From JAUIAI01 sp041396685 (GTDB lineage: Bacteria > Pseudomonadota > Gammaproteobacteria > Burkholderiales > Burkholderiaceae_E), in the NCBI GenBank assembly GCA_041396685.1, contig JAWKYD010000009.1, positions 186,001 through 250,000 on the forward strand: 64,000 bases of DNA. The letters are read 5' to 3'. The notes under the pieces were generated by a model. The model made no database searches. It worked only from the letters and a program-made list of their open reading frames with translations, and was not told the DNA's origin. A program made the translations under genes and the position numbers. Shown here piece after piece: positions 17,462 through 25,757 of this stretch (positions within the stretch are counted from its first letter, which is position 1; every line of letters starts with the position of its first letter).

Positions 17462-19021
17462 ATGAGTTTTTCCGAGCTCGGTCTATCGAGCGAATTGCTG
17501 CGTGCCCTGCAGACGCAGGGCTACGACGAACCCACCCCCATCCAGCGTCAGGCGATTCCTATCGTCCTGCAGTGTCGCGACCTGCTCGCCGGCGCCCAGA
17601 CCGGCACCGGCAAGACCGCCGGCTTCACCCTGCCGATGCTGCAGCTGCTGAGCGGCAATGCCCGTCAGCCTGCCGCCAAGGCGCCGCGCAAGGTGCGTGC
17701 GCTGATCCTCACGCCCACACGCGAGCTGGCCGCCCAGGTCGGCGAGAGCGTGCGCGACTACGGCCGGCACCTGCCCTTGCGGTCCACGATCATCTTCGGT
17801 GGCGTGAACATCAACCCGCAGATCCAGCAACTGCGTGAGGGCGCCGACATCGTCATCGCCACGCCCGGGCGGCTGCTCGACCACGCCGGCCAGCGCACGA
17901 TCGATCTGCGCCACATCGAGATCCTCGTGCTCGACGAGGCCGATCGCATGCTGGACATGGGCTTCATTCGCGATATCCGCCGCGTGTTGGCGCTACTGCC
18001 CGCGCAGCGGCAGAATCTCTTGTTCTCGGCCACCTTCTCCGACGAGATCCGTGCGCTCGCGCGTGATCTGCTCGACGACCCGGCCGAGATCCAGGTCGCG
18101 CGTCGCAACGCGCCCGCCGAGGCGGTGTCGCAGGTCGTGCATCCGGTGGCGGCGTCGCGCAAGCGTGAACTGCTCTCGGTCATGATCGGATCCAACAACT
18201 GGCGCCAGGTGCTCGTCTTCACGCGTACCAAGCACGGCGCGAACCGGCTCAGCGAGAAGCTGTGCCGTGACGGCCTCAGTGCCGCCGCGATCCACGGCAA
18301 CAAGTCTCAGGGCGCCCGCACGCGTGCGCTGGCGGGCTTCAAGTCCGGAGAGGTTCGCGTCCTGGTGGCCACCGATATCGCTGCCCGCGGTCTCGACATC
18401 GACCAGTTGCCGCATGTCGTCAATTTCGAGTTGCCGTCGGTCCCCGAAGACTACGTGCATCGCATCGGCCGGACCGGCCGGGCCGGCGCCAGCGGCCACG
18501 CGGTGTCCCTGGTCAGTCCGGACGAGGGCAAGCTGCTGACCGCGATCGAACGGCTGCTCGGACGCCGGCTCGAGCGCCAGCTCATCGATGGCTACCAGAC
18601 CGAGGCCGAGCATTCCGACGATGCGGACAGATCTTTCAACGAGCGCACCCGGCAGGGTCGTGCGGGTGGGCAGGCGCGCCGGAGCTCCGCCGCGAATCCC
18701 GGCGTGTCGGCTTCACCGGCCGGGCGGGGCGGATCCGGACAAGCGCCGCGTTCGAAGCCCGGATCGGTAAAGTCCGGCCCGCCGAAGAGTGGTGCTCCGA
18801 AGCGCGGCGCCGTCAAGAACGGTGCGGCTGCCCAGGCGGGTCCGGGCCGGTCGAGTGGCGCGAAGCCAGCGCCGGCCAAGCCCGGCCCGGCGAATCAGGG
18901 TTCGGCCAAGCCGGCCGGTGCGCAGGCCAAGCCCGGCTCGGCCGAACGCGCCCGGGCCGGTGGATTTCGCGCCGGCCGCGCCGGGACCGGGCGTGCGCGT
19001 CCGCGAACCGAGGCGCGGTGA
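17462..19021 (+). CDS. rhlE: DEAD-box ATP-dependent RNA helicase RhlE
   Basis: A 519-residue RNA helicase. Q motif region LQTQGYDEPTPIQ, motif I AQTGTGKT, Ia PTRELAAQV, II DEAD, III SAT, V TDIAARGLDID and VI HRIGRTGR are all intact. It unwinds short RNA duplexes in ribosome assembly or mRNA decay. The helicase core ends near residue 385; the rest is a disordered basic tail rich in Lys, Ala, Pro, Gly and Ser with repeated PKSG/KPGPA-like units, typical of RhlE proteins and likely RNA-binding. ATG 17462 fits the family N-terminus (MSFSELGLS). Confidence 0.93.
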   Translation: MSFSELGLSSELLRALQTQGYDEPTPIQRQAIPIVLQCRDLLAGAQTGTGKTAGFTLPMLQLLSGNARQPAAKAPRKVRALILTPTRELAAQVGESVRDYGRHLPLRSTIIFGGVNINPQIQQLREGADIVIATPGRLLDHAGQRTIDLRHIEILVLDEADRMLDMGFIRDIRRVLALLPAQRQNLLFSATFSDEIRALARDLLDDPAEIQVARRNAPAEAVSQVVHPVAASRKRELLSVMIGSNNWRQVLVFTRTKHGANRLSEKLCRDGLSAAAIHGNKSQGARTRALAGFKSGEVRVLVATDIAARGLDIDQLPHVVNFELPSVPEDYVHRIGRTGRAGASGHAVSLVSPDEGKLLTAIERLLGRRLERQLIDGYQTEAEHSDDADRSFNERTRQGRAGGQARRSSAANPGVSASPAGRGGSGQAPRSKPGSVKSGPPKSGAPKRGAVKNGAAAQAGPGRSSGAKPAPAKPGPANQGSAKPAGAQAKPGSAERARAGGFRAGRAGTGRARPRTEAR

Positions 19022-19096
19022 TAGTCTCGCAGCGTCGACTTTCGCCGAGTTTGTCGACGTCGCTCGCCCATCGTTCAAGTCCGACGCCCCGAGACC

Positions 19097-19603
19097 GTGT
19101 TCGCCGCCACGATTCGCCGTGCCCTCTATGCCATCAGCGGGCGGCTTGCCTGTCGCATCATCTCCGACGGCGAGCACCCGTACCTGGAACGCTATTTCCT
19201 GTTTCGCGCGTTCGGCCTGACCGCCTATCTGCACCGCTTCGTCGGCTCCGATCCCGATCGGGGCTTGCACGATCATCCGTGGCCATGGGCATTCTCGGTG
19301 GTGCTCAGCGGCCGCTATCTCGAACGTCGCCGCGGTGGTGACCGGGTGGTGAGCTGGCTGAATCTGTTGTCCGGCGATACCTTCCACCGGGTCATCATGC
19401 TGCCCGGATCGCGGTCGGTCTGGACCCTGTTCGTGCACAGCAATGCGCGCGCCAAGCCGTGGGGTTTCTGGCACGAGAGCGAGCAGACCGGCGGTCTGTC
19501 GAGCGCTCGCTGGACCGCGCATCGCAGTCATTCGGCACGCGAATGGTGGCGGGACGCGCCCCCGGGGCGAGCCAGCGAGTCGCGTCAGCCTGCCGACGCC
19601 TGA
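19097..19603 (+). CDS. Cupin-like hypothetical protein
   Basis: A 168-residue protein with a GTG start. The middle looks like a small cupin barrel: YLHRFVGSDPDRGLHDHPWPWAF carries an HDH metal-binding-type pair, followed by VVLSGRYLERR and, later, DTFHRVIML, which could supply the third histidine. I do not recognise a named family and no reaction can be assigned. It starts 75 bp after rhlE on the same strand and its last 19 bases overlap the convergent MarR gene. The C-terminal 40 residues are polar and Arg/Ser-rich. Confidence 0.7.
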   Translation: MFAATIRRALYAISGRLACRIISDGEHPYLERYFLFRAFGLTAYLHRFVGSDPDRGLHDHPWPWAFSVVLSGRYLERRRGGDRVVSWLNLLSGDTFHRVIMLPGSRSVWTLFVHSNARAKPWGFWHESEQTGGLSSARWTAHRSHSAREWWRDAPPGRASESRQPADA

Positions 19604-20130
19604 TCGCGTTCGTGATCGCGCCGGATCTCGGCGGCACAGGCCAGCAGCTTGGTCATCGCGCGGTCGAGCGCCGCGCGCTCGCCGCTGTTCAGCACGGTCA
19701 GCAAGCGTTGCTCGATGGTGAGCACGCGCGGCACCAGGCGCCGATACAGCGCCCGGCCCGCGCGCGTCAGGCGCAGCACATGATTGCGGCGGTCTTCCGG
19801 ATCCTCGTGCCGGGTGAGCAGGTCCTTGCGTTCGAGCCGCGCAATGGCCCGGCTGGCCTGCACCTTGTCGAGCGTCGTCTGTAGCTGCGCGGCCTTGGTG
19901 TTCATCTCGCCGGTCTCGCCCAATGCGGCGAGCACCCGCCACTCGTCGCGCGCAAGATCGAACTCGTCGGTATAGACATCGGCCACGCAGCGGCTGACCG
20001 CTTCGGCCGCGACGGCGAGCTGGTACGGCAAAAAATCCGACAGTGCCATGACCGCGCCGCCGGCCTCGGTGCGCGCTGCCCGTCGCCCGTCATGCGAATG
20101 CTTCTCTTTCGTTTGTCTGCTGTCGCTCAT
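19585..20130 (-). CDS. MarR family transcriptional regulator
   Basis: A 181-residue winged-helix repressor: an N-terminal basic extension (~27 residues), then LARDEWRVLAALGE, the recognition helix region (TLDKVQASRAIARLERKDLL), and the wing (EDPEDRRNHVLRLTRAGRALY). MarR proteins bind palindromic DNA as dimers and release it on binding small, often aromatic, ligands. The gene diverges from the VOC/flavin-monooxygenase cassette, and a 16-bp inverted repeat lies between the two starts. Control of that cassette, and of itself, is therefore the likely job. ATG 20130 is the first start. Confidence 0.9.
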   Translation of the reverse strand: MSDSRQTKEKHSHDGRRAARTEAGGAVMALSDFLPYQLAVAAEAVSRCVADVYTDEFDLARDEWRVLAALGETGEMNTKAAQLQTTLDKVQASRAIARLERKDLLTRHEDPEDRRNHVLRLTRAGRALYRRLVPRVLTIEQRLLTVLNSGERAALDRAMTKLLACAAEIRRDHERDQASAG

Positions 20131-20160
20131 CGTCGAAGGCGATTCGATTTTTCCAAGATG

Positions 20161-20204
20161 GTATCACTTGCAACCATGTTGACCCGATTGGTTGCAATTG
20201 ATAC
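20161..20204. promoter_or_regulatory. Inverted-repeat operator, probable MarR binding region
   Basis: GTATCACTTGCAACCA (20161-20176) and TGGTTGCAATTGATAC (20189-20204) are reverse complements except at one position, with a 12-bp spacer. Each arm is also a weak dyad around its TTG/CAA core, so each could hold one dimer. The right arm covers the spacer and part of the -10 of the candidate promoter for the downstream cassette, a position suited to repression. Confidence 0.7.
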
Positions 20205-20207
20205 TAT
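20179..20207 (+). promoter_or_regulatory. Candidate sigma70 promoter for the VOC/monooxygenase cassette
   Basis: TTGACC (20179-20184) and TACTAT (20202-20207) are separated by 17 bp. The -35 matches five of six bases and the -10 four of six. It overlaps the right arm of the inverted repeat and lies about 95 bases before the first ATG. Confidence 0.5.
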
Positions 20208-20301
20208 TTGCCGAGATCGAGACGGCGCGTCCCGATCGTGGACATCCCACCCACTGGCGGTCCCGCATTCGCGGCGCCGGTCATCGACAGACGGAGGCAA
20301 C

Positions 20302-20847
20302 ATGGCCCTGCAACGCATTCATCACGTCGCTTATCGCTGCCGCGACGCCAAGGAAACCGTCGAGTGGTATCAACGGGTACTCGGCATGAACTTCGTGCTG
20401 GCGATCGCCGAGAACAACGTGCCCTCGACCCACGAGCCCGACCCCTACATGCACGTGTTCCTGGATGCCGGCGCCGGCAATGTGCTCGCCTTCTTCGAGT
20501 TGCCGAACTCGCCAGTGATGGGGCGTGATCCCAATACGCCGGACTGGGTACAGCACATTGCCTTCAAGGTGGGCAGCGTCGATGAACTCGCACAGATCAA
20601 GTCGCGCCTGGAGGCCGAGGGCATCGACGTGGTCGGCATCACCGATCACAAGATCTTCAAGTCGATCTACTTCTTCGATCCCAACGGCCACCGGCTCGAA
20701 CTCGCGGCCGACACCGCCACGGCCGACATGCAGGCCAAGCTCGACGAGGTGAAGTGGGCGATGCTCGACGAGTGGGCGGTCACCAAGCGCGCACCGCGCC
20801 AGGCCGCGTGGTTGCACGCCGACGAGCTTGCCGGCGTATCGAACTGA
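20302..20847 (+). CDS. VOC superfamily protein (glyoxalase/extradiol dioxygenase fold)
   Basis: A 181-residue protein of two beta-alpha-beta-beta-beta modules. Likely metal ligands are the histidine in RIHHVAYRC (start), the histidine in VQHIAFKV (middle) and the glutamate in HRLELAAD, the usual VOC positions. This could be a ring-cleaving or isomerising enzyme; the substrate is unknown. GGAGG stands about 5 bases before ATG 20302. It is the first gene of a three-gene unit with a flavin monooxygenase and a DUF2783 protein, so it may act on the hydroxylated product of the monooxygenase. Confidence 0.85.
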   Translation: MALQRIHHVAYRCRDAKETVEWYQRVLGMNFVLAIAENNVPSTHEPDPYMHVFLDAGAGNVLAFFELPNSPVMGRDPNTPDWVQHIAFKVGSVDELAQIKSRLEAEGIDVVGITDHKIFKSIYFFDPNGHRLELAADTATADMQAKLDEVKWAMLDEWAVTKRAPRQAAWLHADELAGVSN

Positions 20848-20857
20848 GGAGGGCTGC

Positions 20858-22486
20858 ATGCTCGAGACCTACCAGTACCCGCGCTTTCCGTACCGGGTCA
20901 GCGACGAGCAGCGCTCGGGCCGGCCGGTGCGGCATCCGGTGGTGGTGGTCGGCGCCGGCCCGATCGGTCTGACGGCCGCGCTCGACTGTGCCGCCCACGA
21001 CCTGCCGGTGGTCGTGCTCGACGACAACGACACGGTCAGCATCGGTTCGCGCGCGGTCTGCTACGCCAAGCGCGCCCTCGAAGTCTGGAACCGGCTCGGC
21101 TTCGTCGAGCCGCTGGTCGAGAAGGGCGTGAGCTGGCAGCGCGGCAAGGTGTTCTTTCGCGACGACCTGGCCTACGAATTCGACCTGTTGCCCGAACCCG
21201 GCCACAAGATGCCGGCGATGATCAACCTGCAGCAGTATTACCTCGAGGAGCACCTGGTCGCGCGTTGCGACGAGAATCCCCGCATCGATCTGCGCTGGAA
21301 GCACAAGTTGCTCAATCTGCAACAGGCCGACGACCACGTCGTGCTCACGGTCGAGACGCCCGACGGCGTATTTCACATGCAGGCCGACTGGGTCATCGCC
21401 TGCGACGGTGCGAACAGCGACACCCGAAGGCTGGTCGGCGCCGGCTTCACCGGCCAGTTCTTCCAGGATCGCTTCCTGATTGCCGATGTGGTCATGAAGG
21501 CCGATTTCCCGACCGAGCGCTGGTTCTGGTTCGATCCGCCGTTCCATCGTGGCCAGTCGGTGCTGCTGCACAAGCAGGCCGACGACGTCTGGCGAATCGA
21601 CTTCCAACTCGGCTGGCACGCCGACCCCGATGTCGAACGCGAGCCCGACAATGTCCGTGCGCGCATCGAGGCGATGCTGCCCGGCGTGCCGTTCGAGCTC
21701 GAGTGGGTATCGATCTATCAGTTCGCCTGCCGGCGCATCGACAACTTTCGCTACGGCCGCGTGTTGTTCGCGGGCGATGCCGCCCACCAGGTATCTCCGT
21801 TCGGTGCGCGCGGTGCGAACACCGGCGTGCAGGACATCGACAATCTGGTCTGGAAACTGGCCGCGGTCGTGCAAGGCCATGCACCCGAGCGCCTGCTGGA
21901 CAGCTACCACGAAGAGCGTGCGTTCGCCGCCGACGACAACCTCCTGAACTCCACGCGCTCGACCGATTTCATCACACCCAAGAGCGGCTCCAGCCGCGTG
22001 CTGCGCGATGCGGTGCTGGATCTCGCCCGCGACGAGCCGCTGGCGCGGCCGCTGGTCAACAGTGGCCGTCTGTCGATGCCGACGCCCTATCGCGATTCAT
22101 CGCTCAATGGCGCCGACGGGCCGGGCTTCATCGCGGGCCCGTCGCCGGGCGATCCGTGTCCGGACGCGCCTTTGCAAGGGCAGGGTAGCGACACCTGGCT
22201 GCACGATCACGTCGGCGGCGGCTTTCGTGTCCTGGTGTTCGGGCGTCGCCCGGGCGAGCGCGCGCTCGAGAGTCATGGCCAGCGTGCGCCGGTGTTGTCG
22301 ATCGATGCCGGGGTCGGCGCCGCGCAGGCCGATCTGATCGATGTCGAGGGTCTGGCAGCCGAGCGCTTCGATGCCACTCTGGGCACCACCTATCTGATTC
22401 GCCCCGACCAGGTGGTCGCTGCACGCTGGCGCGAGTTCGATGCCGACGCCGTGAAACGCGCCATCGAACGCTGCCTGTCCGTCTGA
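20858..22486 (+). CDS. FAD-dependent aromatic monooxygenase (MhpA-like)
   Basis: A 542-residue class A flavoprotein hydroxylase. Motifs in order: VVVGAGPIGLTAAL (FAD Rossmann, about residue 28), CDGANSDTR (DG motif) and VLFAGDAAHQVSPFGARGANTGVQD (GD motif), followed by a thioredoxin-like C-terminal domain as in 3-(3-hydroxyphenyl)propionate hydroxylase. It would use NAD(P)H and O2 to hydroxylate a phenolic acid. GAGGAGGG precedes ATG 20858, ten bases after the VOC stop. Regulation by the divergent MarR protein is likely. The exact substrate is not shown. Confidence 0.9.
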   Translation: MLETYQYPRFPYRVSDEQRSGRPVRHPVVVVGAGPIGLTAALDCAAHDLPVVVLDDNDTVSIGSRAVCYAKRALEVWNRLGFVEPLVEKGVSWQRGKVFFRDDLAYEFDLLPEPGHKMPAMINLQQYYLEEHLVARCDENPRIDLRWKHKLLNLQQADDHVVLTVETPDGVFHMQADWVIACDGANSDTRRLVGAGFTGQFFQDRFLIADVVMKADFPTERWFWFDPPFHRGQSVLLHKQADDVWRIDFQLGWHADPDVEREPDNVRARIEAMLPGVPFELEWVSIYQFACRRIDNFRYGRVLFAGDAAHQVSPFGARGANTGVQDIDNLVWKLAAVVQGHAPERLLDSYHEERAFAADDNLLNSTRSTDFITPKSGSSRVLRDAVLDLARDEPLARPLVNSGRLSMPTPYRDSSLNGADGPGFIAGPSPGDPCPDAPLQGQGSDTWLHDHVGGGFRVLVFGRRPGERALESHGQRAPVLSIDAGVGAAQADLIDVEGLAAERFDATLGTTYLIRPDQVVAARWREFDADAVKRAIERCLSV

Positions 22487-22514
22487 GTCGGGCGGCCGCC
22501 ACCAGGAGAATCCA

Positions 22515-22718
22515 ATGTCGTTGATCAGAAAGGCCAACATCATCGATCCGGACGGCTTCTACCAGGAGCTGATCGACAGCCAACGCGATCTCGACGATGC
22601 GCAGGCGGCGGCCATGAATGCCCGCCTGCTGCTCGTTCTGGCCAATCACGTGGGCGATCGTGCGACGCTGCGTGAGGCGATCGCGGTCGCGGCAGCAGCG
22701 GCCAGGCGCAACGGCTGA
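22515..22718 (+). CDS. DUF2783 domain protein
   Basis: A 67-residue protein that I recognise as DUF2783: ANIIDPDGFYQELIDSQRDLDDAQAAAMNARLL, two helices with conserved acidic residues and no cysteines or membrane segment. From memory, the family occurs next to flavin monooxygenases of aromatic catabolism, as here (28 bp downstream with an AGGAG site), but its role is unknown. A small accessory or subunit-like protein for the monooxygenase is a reasonable inference only. Confidence 0.8.
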   Translation: MSLIRKANIIDPDGFYQELIDSQRDLDDAQAAAMNARLLLVLANHVGDRATLREAIAVAAAAARRNG

Positions 22719-22840
22719 CGGCAACGCACGGCGGCGCGGGCGGAGAGCCCCTGCCGGGTCGCCTTCGAAAACGCGGCCGTCGCCGCCGGCCTCCGCAGCC
22801 GGAGGGCCCGGCGCCGGCGTGCCGCCCGGGTCCGTGTCGG

Positions 22841-23824
22841 TCAGTCGTCGACCAGGTCGGCGCGGCGTCGCGCGGCGGCCTCGCTGCGTGCCAGCCACAC
22901 GGTCGCACTGACGATCACGATGCCACCGATCAGCGTGGCCAGCACCGGCGGGTCGCCGAACAGCACGATTCCGTAAAGCGCGGACCACAGCAGGTCGAGG
23001 AATCGGACCGGCTGCAATGCCGAGATCTCGGCCAGCGCGAAGGCACGGGTCAGTGCCCAGTGACCGAGCGTGCCGAACAGACCTGCCCCGGCCAACAGCA
23101 GGAGTTCGGTCGGTCCCGGCGTCTGCCAGAGCAGCAGCGCGGCCGGCAGTGTCATCGCCGAGATCGACAGGTTCTGCCAGGCGACGATCGTGCGCGGTGG
23201 ATCATCGCGGGTCAGCGACTTGGTGATCAGGAAGGTTGCCGCCCACAACGGCACCGAGGACAGCAGCACGAGGCTCCAGGCCACCGAGCCGCTGCCGGAC
23301 AGCTTCGGGCTCAGCACGATCAACACGCCGGCGAGGCCTAGCGCGCTGGCCAGCCAGCGCGACGCATTGACCTTCTCGCCGAGGAACAGCCAGGCGCCGA
23401 TCAGGACCGCGAACGGAACGGTGAACATGATCGCCACGGCGTCGGCGAGCGCGATGTGGCGTAGCGCGATATTGAACAAGGTGATCGCCAGCGTCTGTGC
23501 CAGGCCACGCCAGAGCTGTCCCTTCAAATTGTTGGGCCTCAGCCAGCCGAAACCACCGCGCACCAGTAACGGCAGGGCGATCAGCAAGCCGAAGCCGTAA
23601 CGAAAGAACTGCGCAACGAACGGATCGACGGTCTGCAGCCCGACCCGCATGCAGGCATTCATGCTGACCAGCGCGAATCCGGACAGGATGGTGAGCATGA
23701 TGGCGCGTCCGATGGCGGACTGGCGCGCGCGGGGCCGGTCCGACGCCTCGCGCGGGCGCGCCGCATCGGCAGCGTTCGGCGCCGTCGTATCCCGGGTTTT
23801 CCGGACGGCCTTATCGCTTGACAC
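22841..23824 (-). CDS. EamA/DMT family transporter
   Basis: A 327-residue inner-membrane protein with about ten helices arranged as two EamA repeats (first from ILSGFALVSMNACMRVG, second from VPLWAATFLITKSL). It probably exports a small metabolite; the substrate is unknown. The start is GTG 23824 without a clear ribosome site; internal starts up to residue ~43 would still keep the first helix, and the basic first 40 residues may be dispensable. It follows the GCS2 ligase gene by 9 bp, so the two are likely co-transcribed. Confidence 0.85.
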   Translation of the reverse strand: MSSDKAVRKTRDTTAPNAADAARPREASDRPRARQSAIGRAIMLTILSGFALVSMNACMRVGLQTVDPFVAQFFRYGFGLLIALPLLVRGGFGWLRPNNLKGQLWRGLAQTLAITLFNIALRHIALADAVAIMFTVPFAVLIGAWLFLGEKVNASRWLASALGLAGVLIVLSPKLSGSGSVAWSLVLLSSVPLWAATFLITKSLTRDDPPRTIVAWQNLSISAMTLPAALLLWQTPGPTELLLLAGAGLFGTLGHWALTRAFALAEISALQPVRFLDLLWSALYGIVLFGDPPVLATLIGGIVIVSATVWLARSEAAARRRADLVDD

Positions 23825-23833
23825 GAGGGCGGG

Positions 23834-25258
23834 TCATATCGGCCATTCGTGTACGGGCATGCCGCTGCGCTGGCGCTCGCAGTAGGCGGCCAGCATGGCC
23901 GGGAAGCTGCGGCCATGCTCGCGCACATAGGCGCGCTGCCAGTGCGCGCCGGTCTGCCCACTGGCGACACGTGCCTGTACGATGCCCAGGTAGCGGCGTC
24001 GCACGGCGGCCGACACCTGCAGATCGGCCAGCCCGGCGTCGGCCAGCGGCAGCAAGGTGTCGAGGATCAGATCGCGGCAGGAGACGGTCTTGCCGTCCAC
24101 CCAGTGCAAGCCGGCATCGAGCCCTTCGCGCGCTGCACGGTAGAAGTTGTCACGGGCATCGGCGAAATCCAGGGTCGCCTCGGGCGCCTGCGGCTGGGTC
24201 GACAGTGCCTGCGCCAGGCCGACGTAACAGGCGGCATTGGCCATCATGTCGATGATGCTCGGCCCGGCCGGCATGACCCGGTGCTCGATGCGCAGCGACA
24301 GGCTGCCGTCGTCGTGCACCGAGACCAACGGCCGGTTCCAGCGCCAGATCGTGCCGTTGTGCAGCCGCAGATGATGTAGTTCCGCGGCCGGATCGTCCAT
24401 GAGCCTGGGCAGCAGCGGCGGGAAACGCGCGAGGTTGTCTTCGAAGCATTCGGCCGCCGATGATTCGAGCCAGCGCTCGCCGAAGGTGACTCGGTGAGGC
24501 GCCTCGCCGGTGATCGGGCTGGTGTCGACCGCCTGCTCGAACAGCGGAATGCGCGATTCGGCCCACAATTCGCACTGGAACAGATATGGCGAGTTGGCGG
24601 CCAGCGCGACCATGGGGGCCGAGATCAGGCACGAGGCGTTGAACGCCCGCACCAGCTGTGCGGCCCGGGTCTGGAAGTGCACCTGGAACGAGGTGGCCGC
24701 GGCCTCGAGCAACACATTCGGGTGGGCGATGTTGAGCCGGTCCACGCCACGGATGTCGAGTCGCAGCGGGCTGCCGCCTCGCGCCACGAGCACTTGCCGG
24801 TTCAGCGCCGCATAGCGGTTGCCCTCGGACATGTTCTCGGCGACCAGATCCTCTTCGCGCAGCGTGGGCAGGATGCCGATCGCGACCAGCGCGCGGGTCA
24901 GATCGTGCGCCGAGCTTTGGCAGCGGTGCCAGGTTCGTGCCAGTTCGTTCTCGAGCGTGATGAGGCCCTCGCCGCGCGGCATCTGCGGCGCACCGTTGAG
25001 CTCGACATTGAAGCGGGCGAGTTCCGCCACCACCAGGGGGTCGTGGAGCTCGGCCAGCAGGCGCGTGTTGTCGGCGGCGGGCAGGCAGGCGTGGTCGATG
25101 AGCCAGGCCTCGAGCTCGAACCCGACCATCGGTTCGGCGTCGTGAGTCTGCCGGCCGTCGAGCCGTCGTCGCAATGACGCCGTCTCCTCGGCAAGGCGTT
25201 GGCCGAACGCGCGGAAATCCGCTTCGCAGAATCCGTCGGAGACGATCTCCTCGCCCAT
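23834..25258 (-). CDS. GCS2 family glutamate-cysteine ligase-like protein
   Basis: A 474-residue carboxylate-amine ligase of the GCS2 fold. VGFELEAWLID near residue 45 is the glutamate-containing ATP/Mg motif, FNVELNGAPQ and ENMSEGNRYAALNRQV follow, and LRIEHRVMPAGPSIIDMMANA lies near the end of the core. The family couples glutamate to cysteine or another amine using ATP. Whether this one makes gamma-glutamylcysteine is not certain, because YbdK-type members have other or weak activities. It sits in a minus-strand set: YbjQ, this gene, then an EamA transporter, with gaps of 14 and 9 bp. Confidence 0.82.
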   Translation of the reverse strand: MGEEIVSDGFCEADFRAFGQRLAEETASLRRRLDGRQTHDAEPMVGFELEAWLIDHACLPAADNTRLLAELHDPLVVAELARFNVELNGAPQMPRGEGLITLENELARTWHRCQSSAHDLTRALVAIGILPTLREEDLVAENMSEGNRYAALNRQVLVARGGSPLRLDIRGVDRLNIAHPNVLLEAAATSFQVHFQTRAAQLVRAFNASCLISAPMVALAANSPYLFQCELWAESRIPLFEQAVDTSPITGEAPHRVTFGERWLESSAAECFEDNLARFPPLLPRLMDDPAAELHHLRLHNGTIWRWNRPLVSVHDDGSLSLRIEHRVMPAGPSIIDMMANAACYVGLAQALSTQPQAPEATLDFADARDNFYRAAREGLDAGLHWVDGKTVSCRDLILDTLLPLADAGLADLQVSAAVRRRYLGIVQARVASGQTGAHWQRAYVREHGRSFPAMLAAYCERQRSGMPVHEWPI

Positions 25259-25272
25259 GGTCGGTGGCTCGC

Positions 25273-25626
25273 TCAGGCCATCGTCACCGCGGTGCCGCTG
25301 ACCGCCACCATCATCATGCCGTTGTTTTCGCCAAGCACCTCGTAGTCGACGTCGATGCCGACGATGCCGTTGGCACCCATTTCGCGTGCCGCGGCGATCA
25401 TGTCTTCGAGGGCGGCATTGCGCGCGCCGGACAATGCGCGTTCGTAGCCGCCGGCGCGGCCGCCGACGACATCCCGGATCGACGAGAACATGTCGCGGAA
25501 GATGTTCGCGCCGATGATCGCCTCACCGTGAACGACACCGAGATAGCTGGCCACCGACGCGCCTTCGCCGCGCGGCACCACGGTGGAAAGAAAGAAGCCT
25601 TCGTCCTTCTTCGAGAACCAACCCAT
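25273..25626 (-). CDS. YbjQ family protein (UPF0145)
   Basis: A 117-residue cytoplasmic protein with the YbjQ/DUF74 signature: LGVVHGEAIIGANIFRDM, SGARNAALEDMIAAAREMGANGIVGIDVDYEVL, and a C-terminal MMMVAVSGTAV strand. The family forms pentameric rings and has been called heavy-metal-binding on weak grounds; no conserved cysteines are visible here. The expected length and motifs make the family call firm and the function open. It is first in a likely operon with the GCS2 ligase and EamA genes. Confidence 0.88.
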   Translation of the reverse strand: MGWFSKKDEGFFLSTVVPRGEGASVASYLGVVHGEAIIGANIFRDMFSSIRDVVGGRAGGYERALSGARNAALEDMIAAAREMGANGIVGIDVDYEVLGENNGMMMVAVSGTAVTMA

Positions 25627-25757
25627 GACTGACTCCTGCAGTTCGTTGACACATCCGGGTGCGGTCGTGGTCGGTCAATCATACGATGGCGCGACGCGCG
25701 GTGGCGTGCCACCCTCCGCACCGCCCGACCAAACCGACGTCGGCCGCGCCGATCGTC

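Noticed and set aside
19097..19603. Cysteine dioxygenase assignment for the cupin-like protein
   Set aside because: Only an HDH pair and a later histidine are visible; the remaining conserved residues of that family are not.
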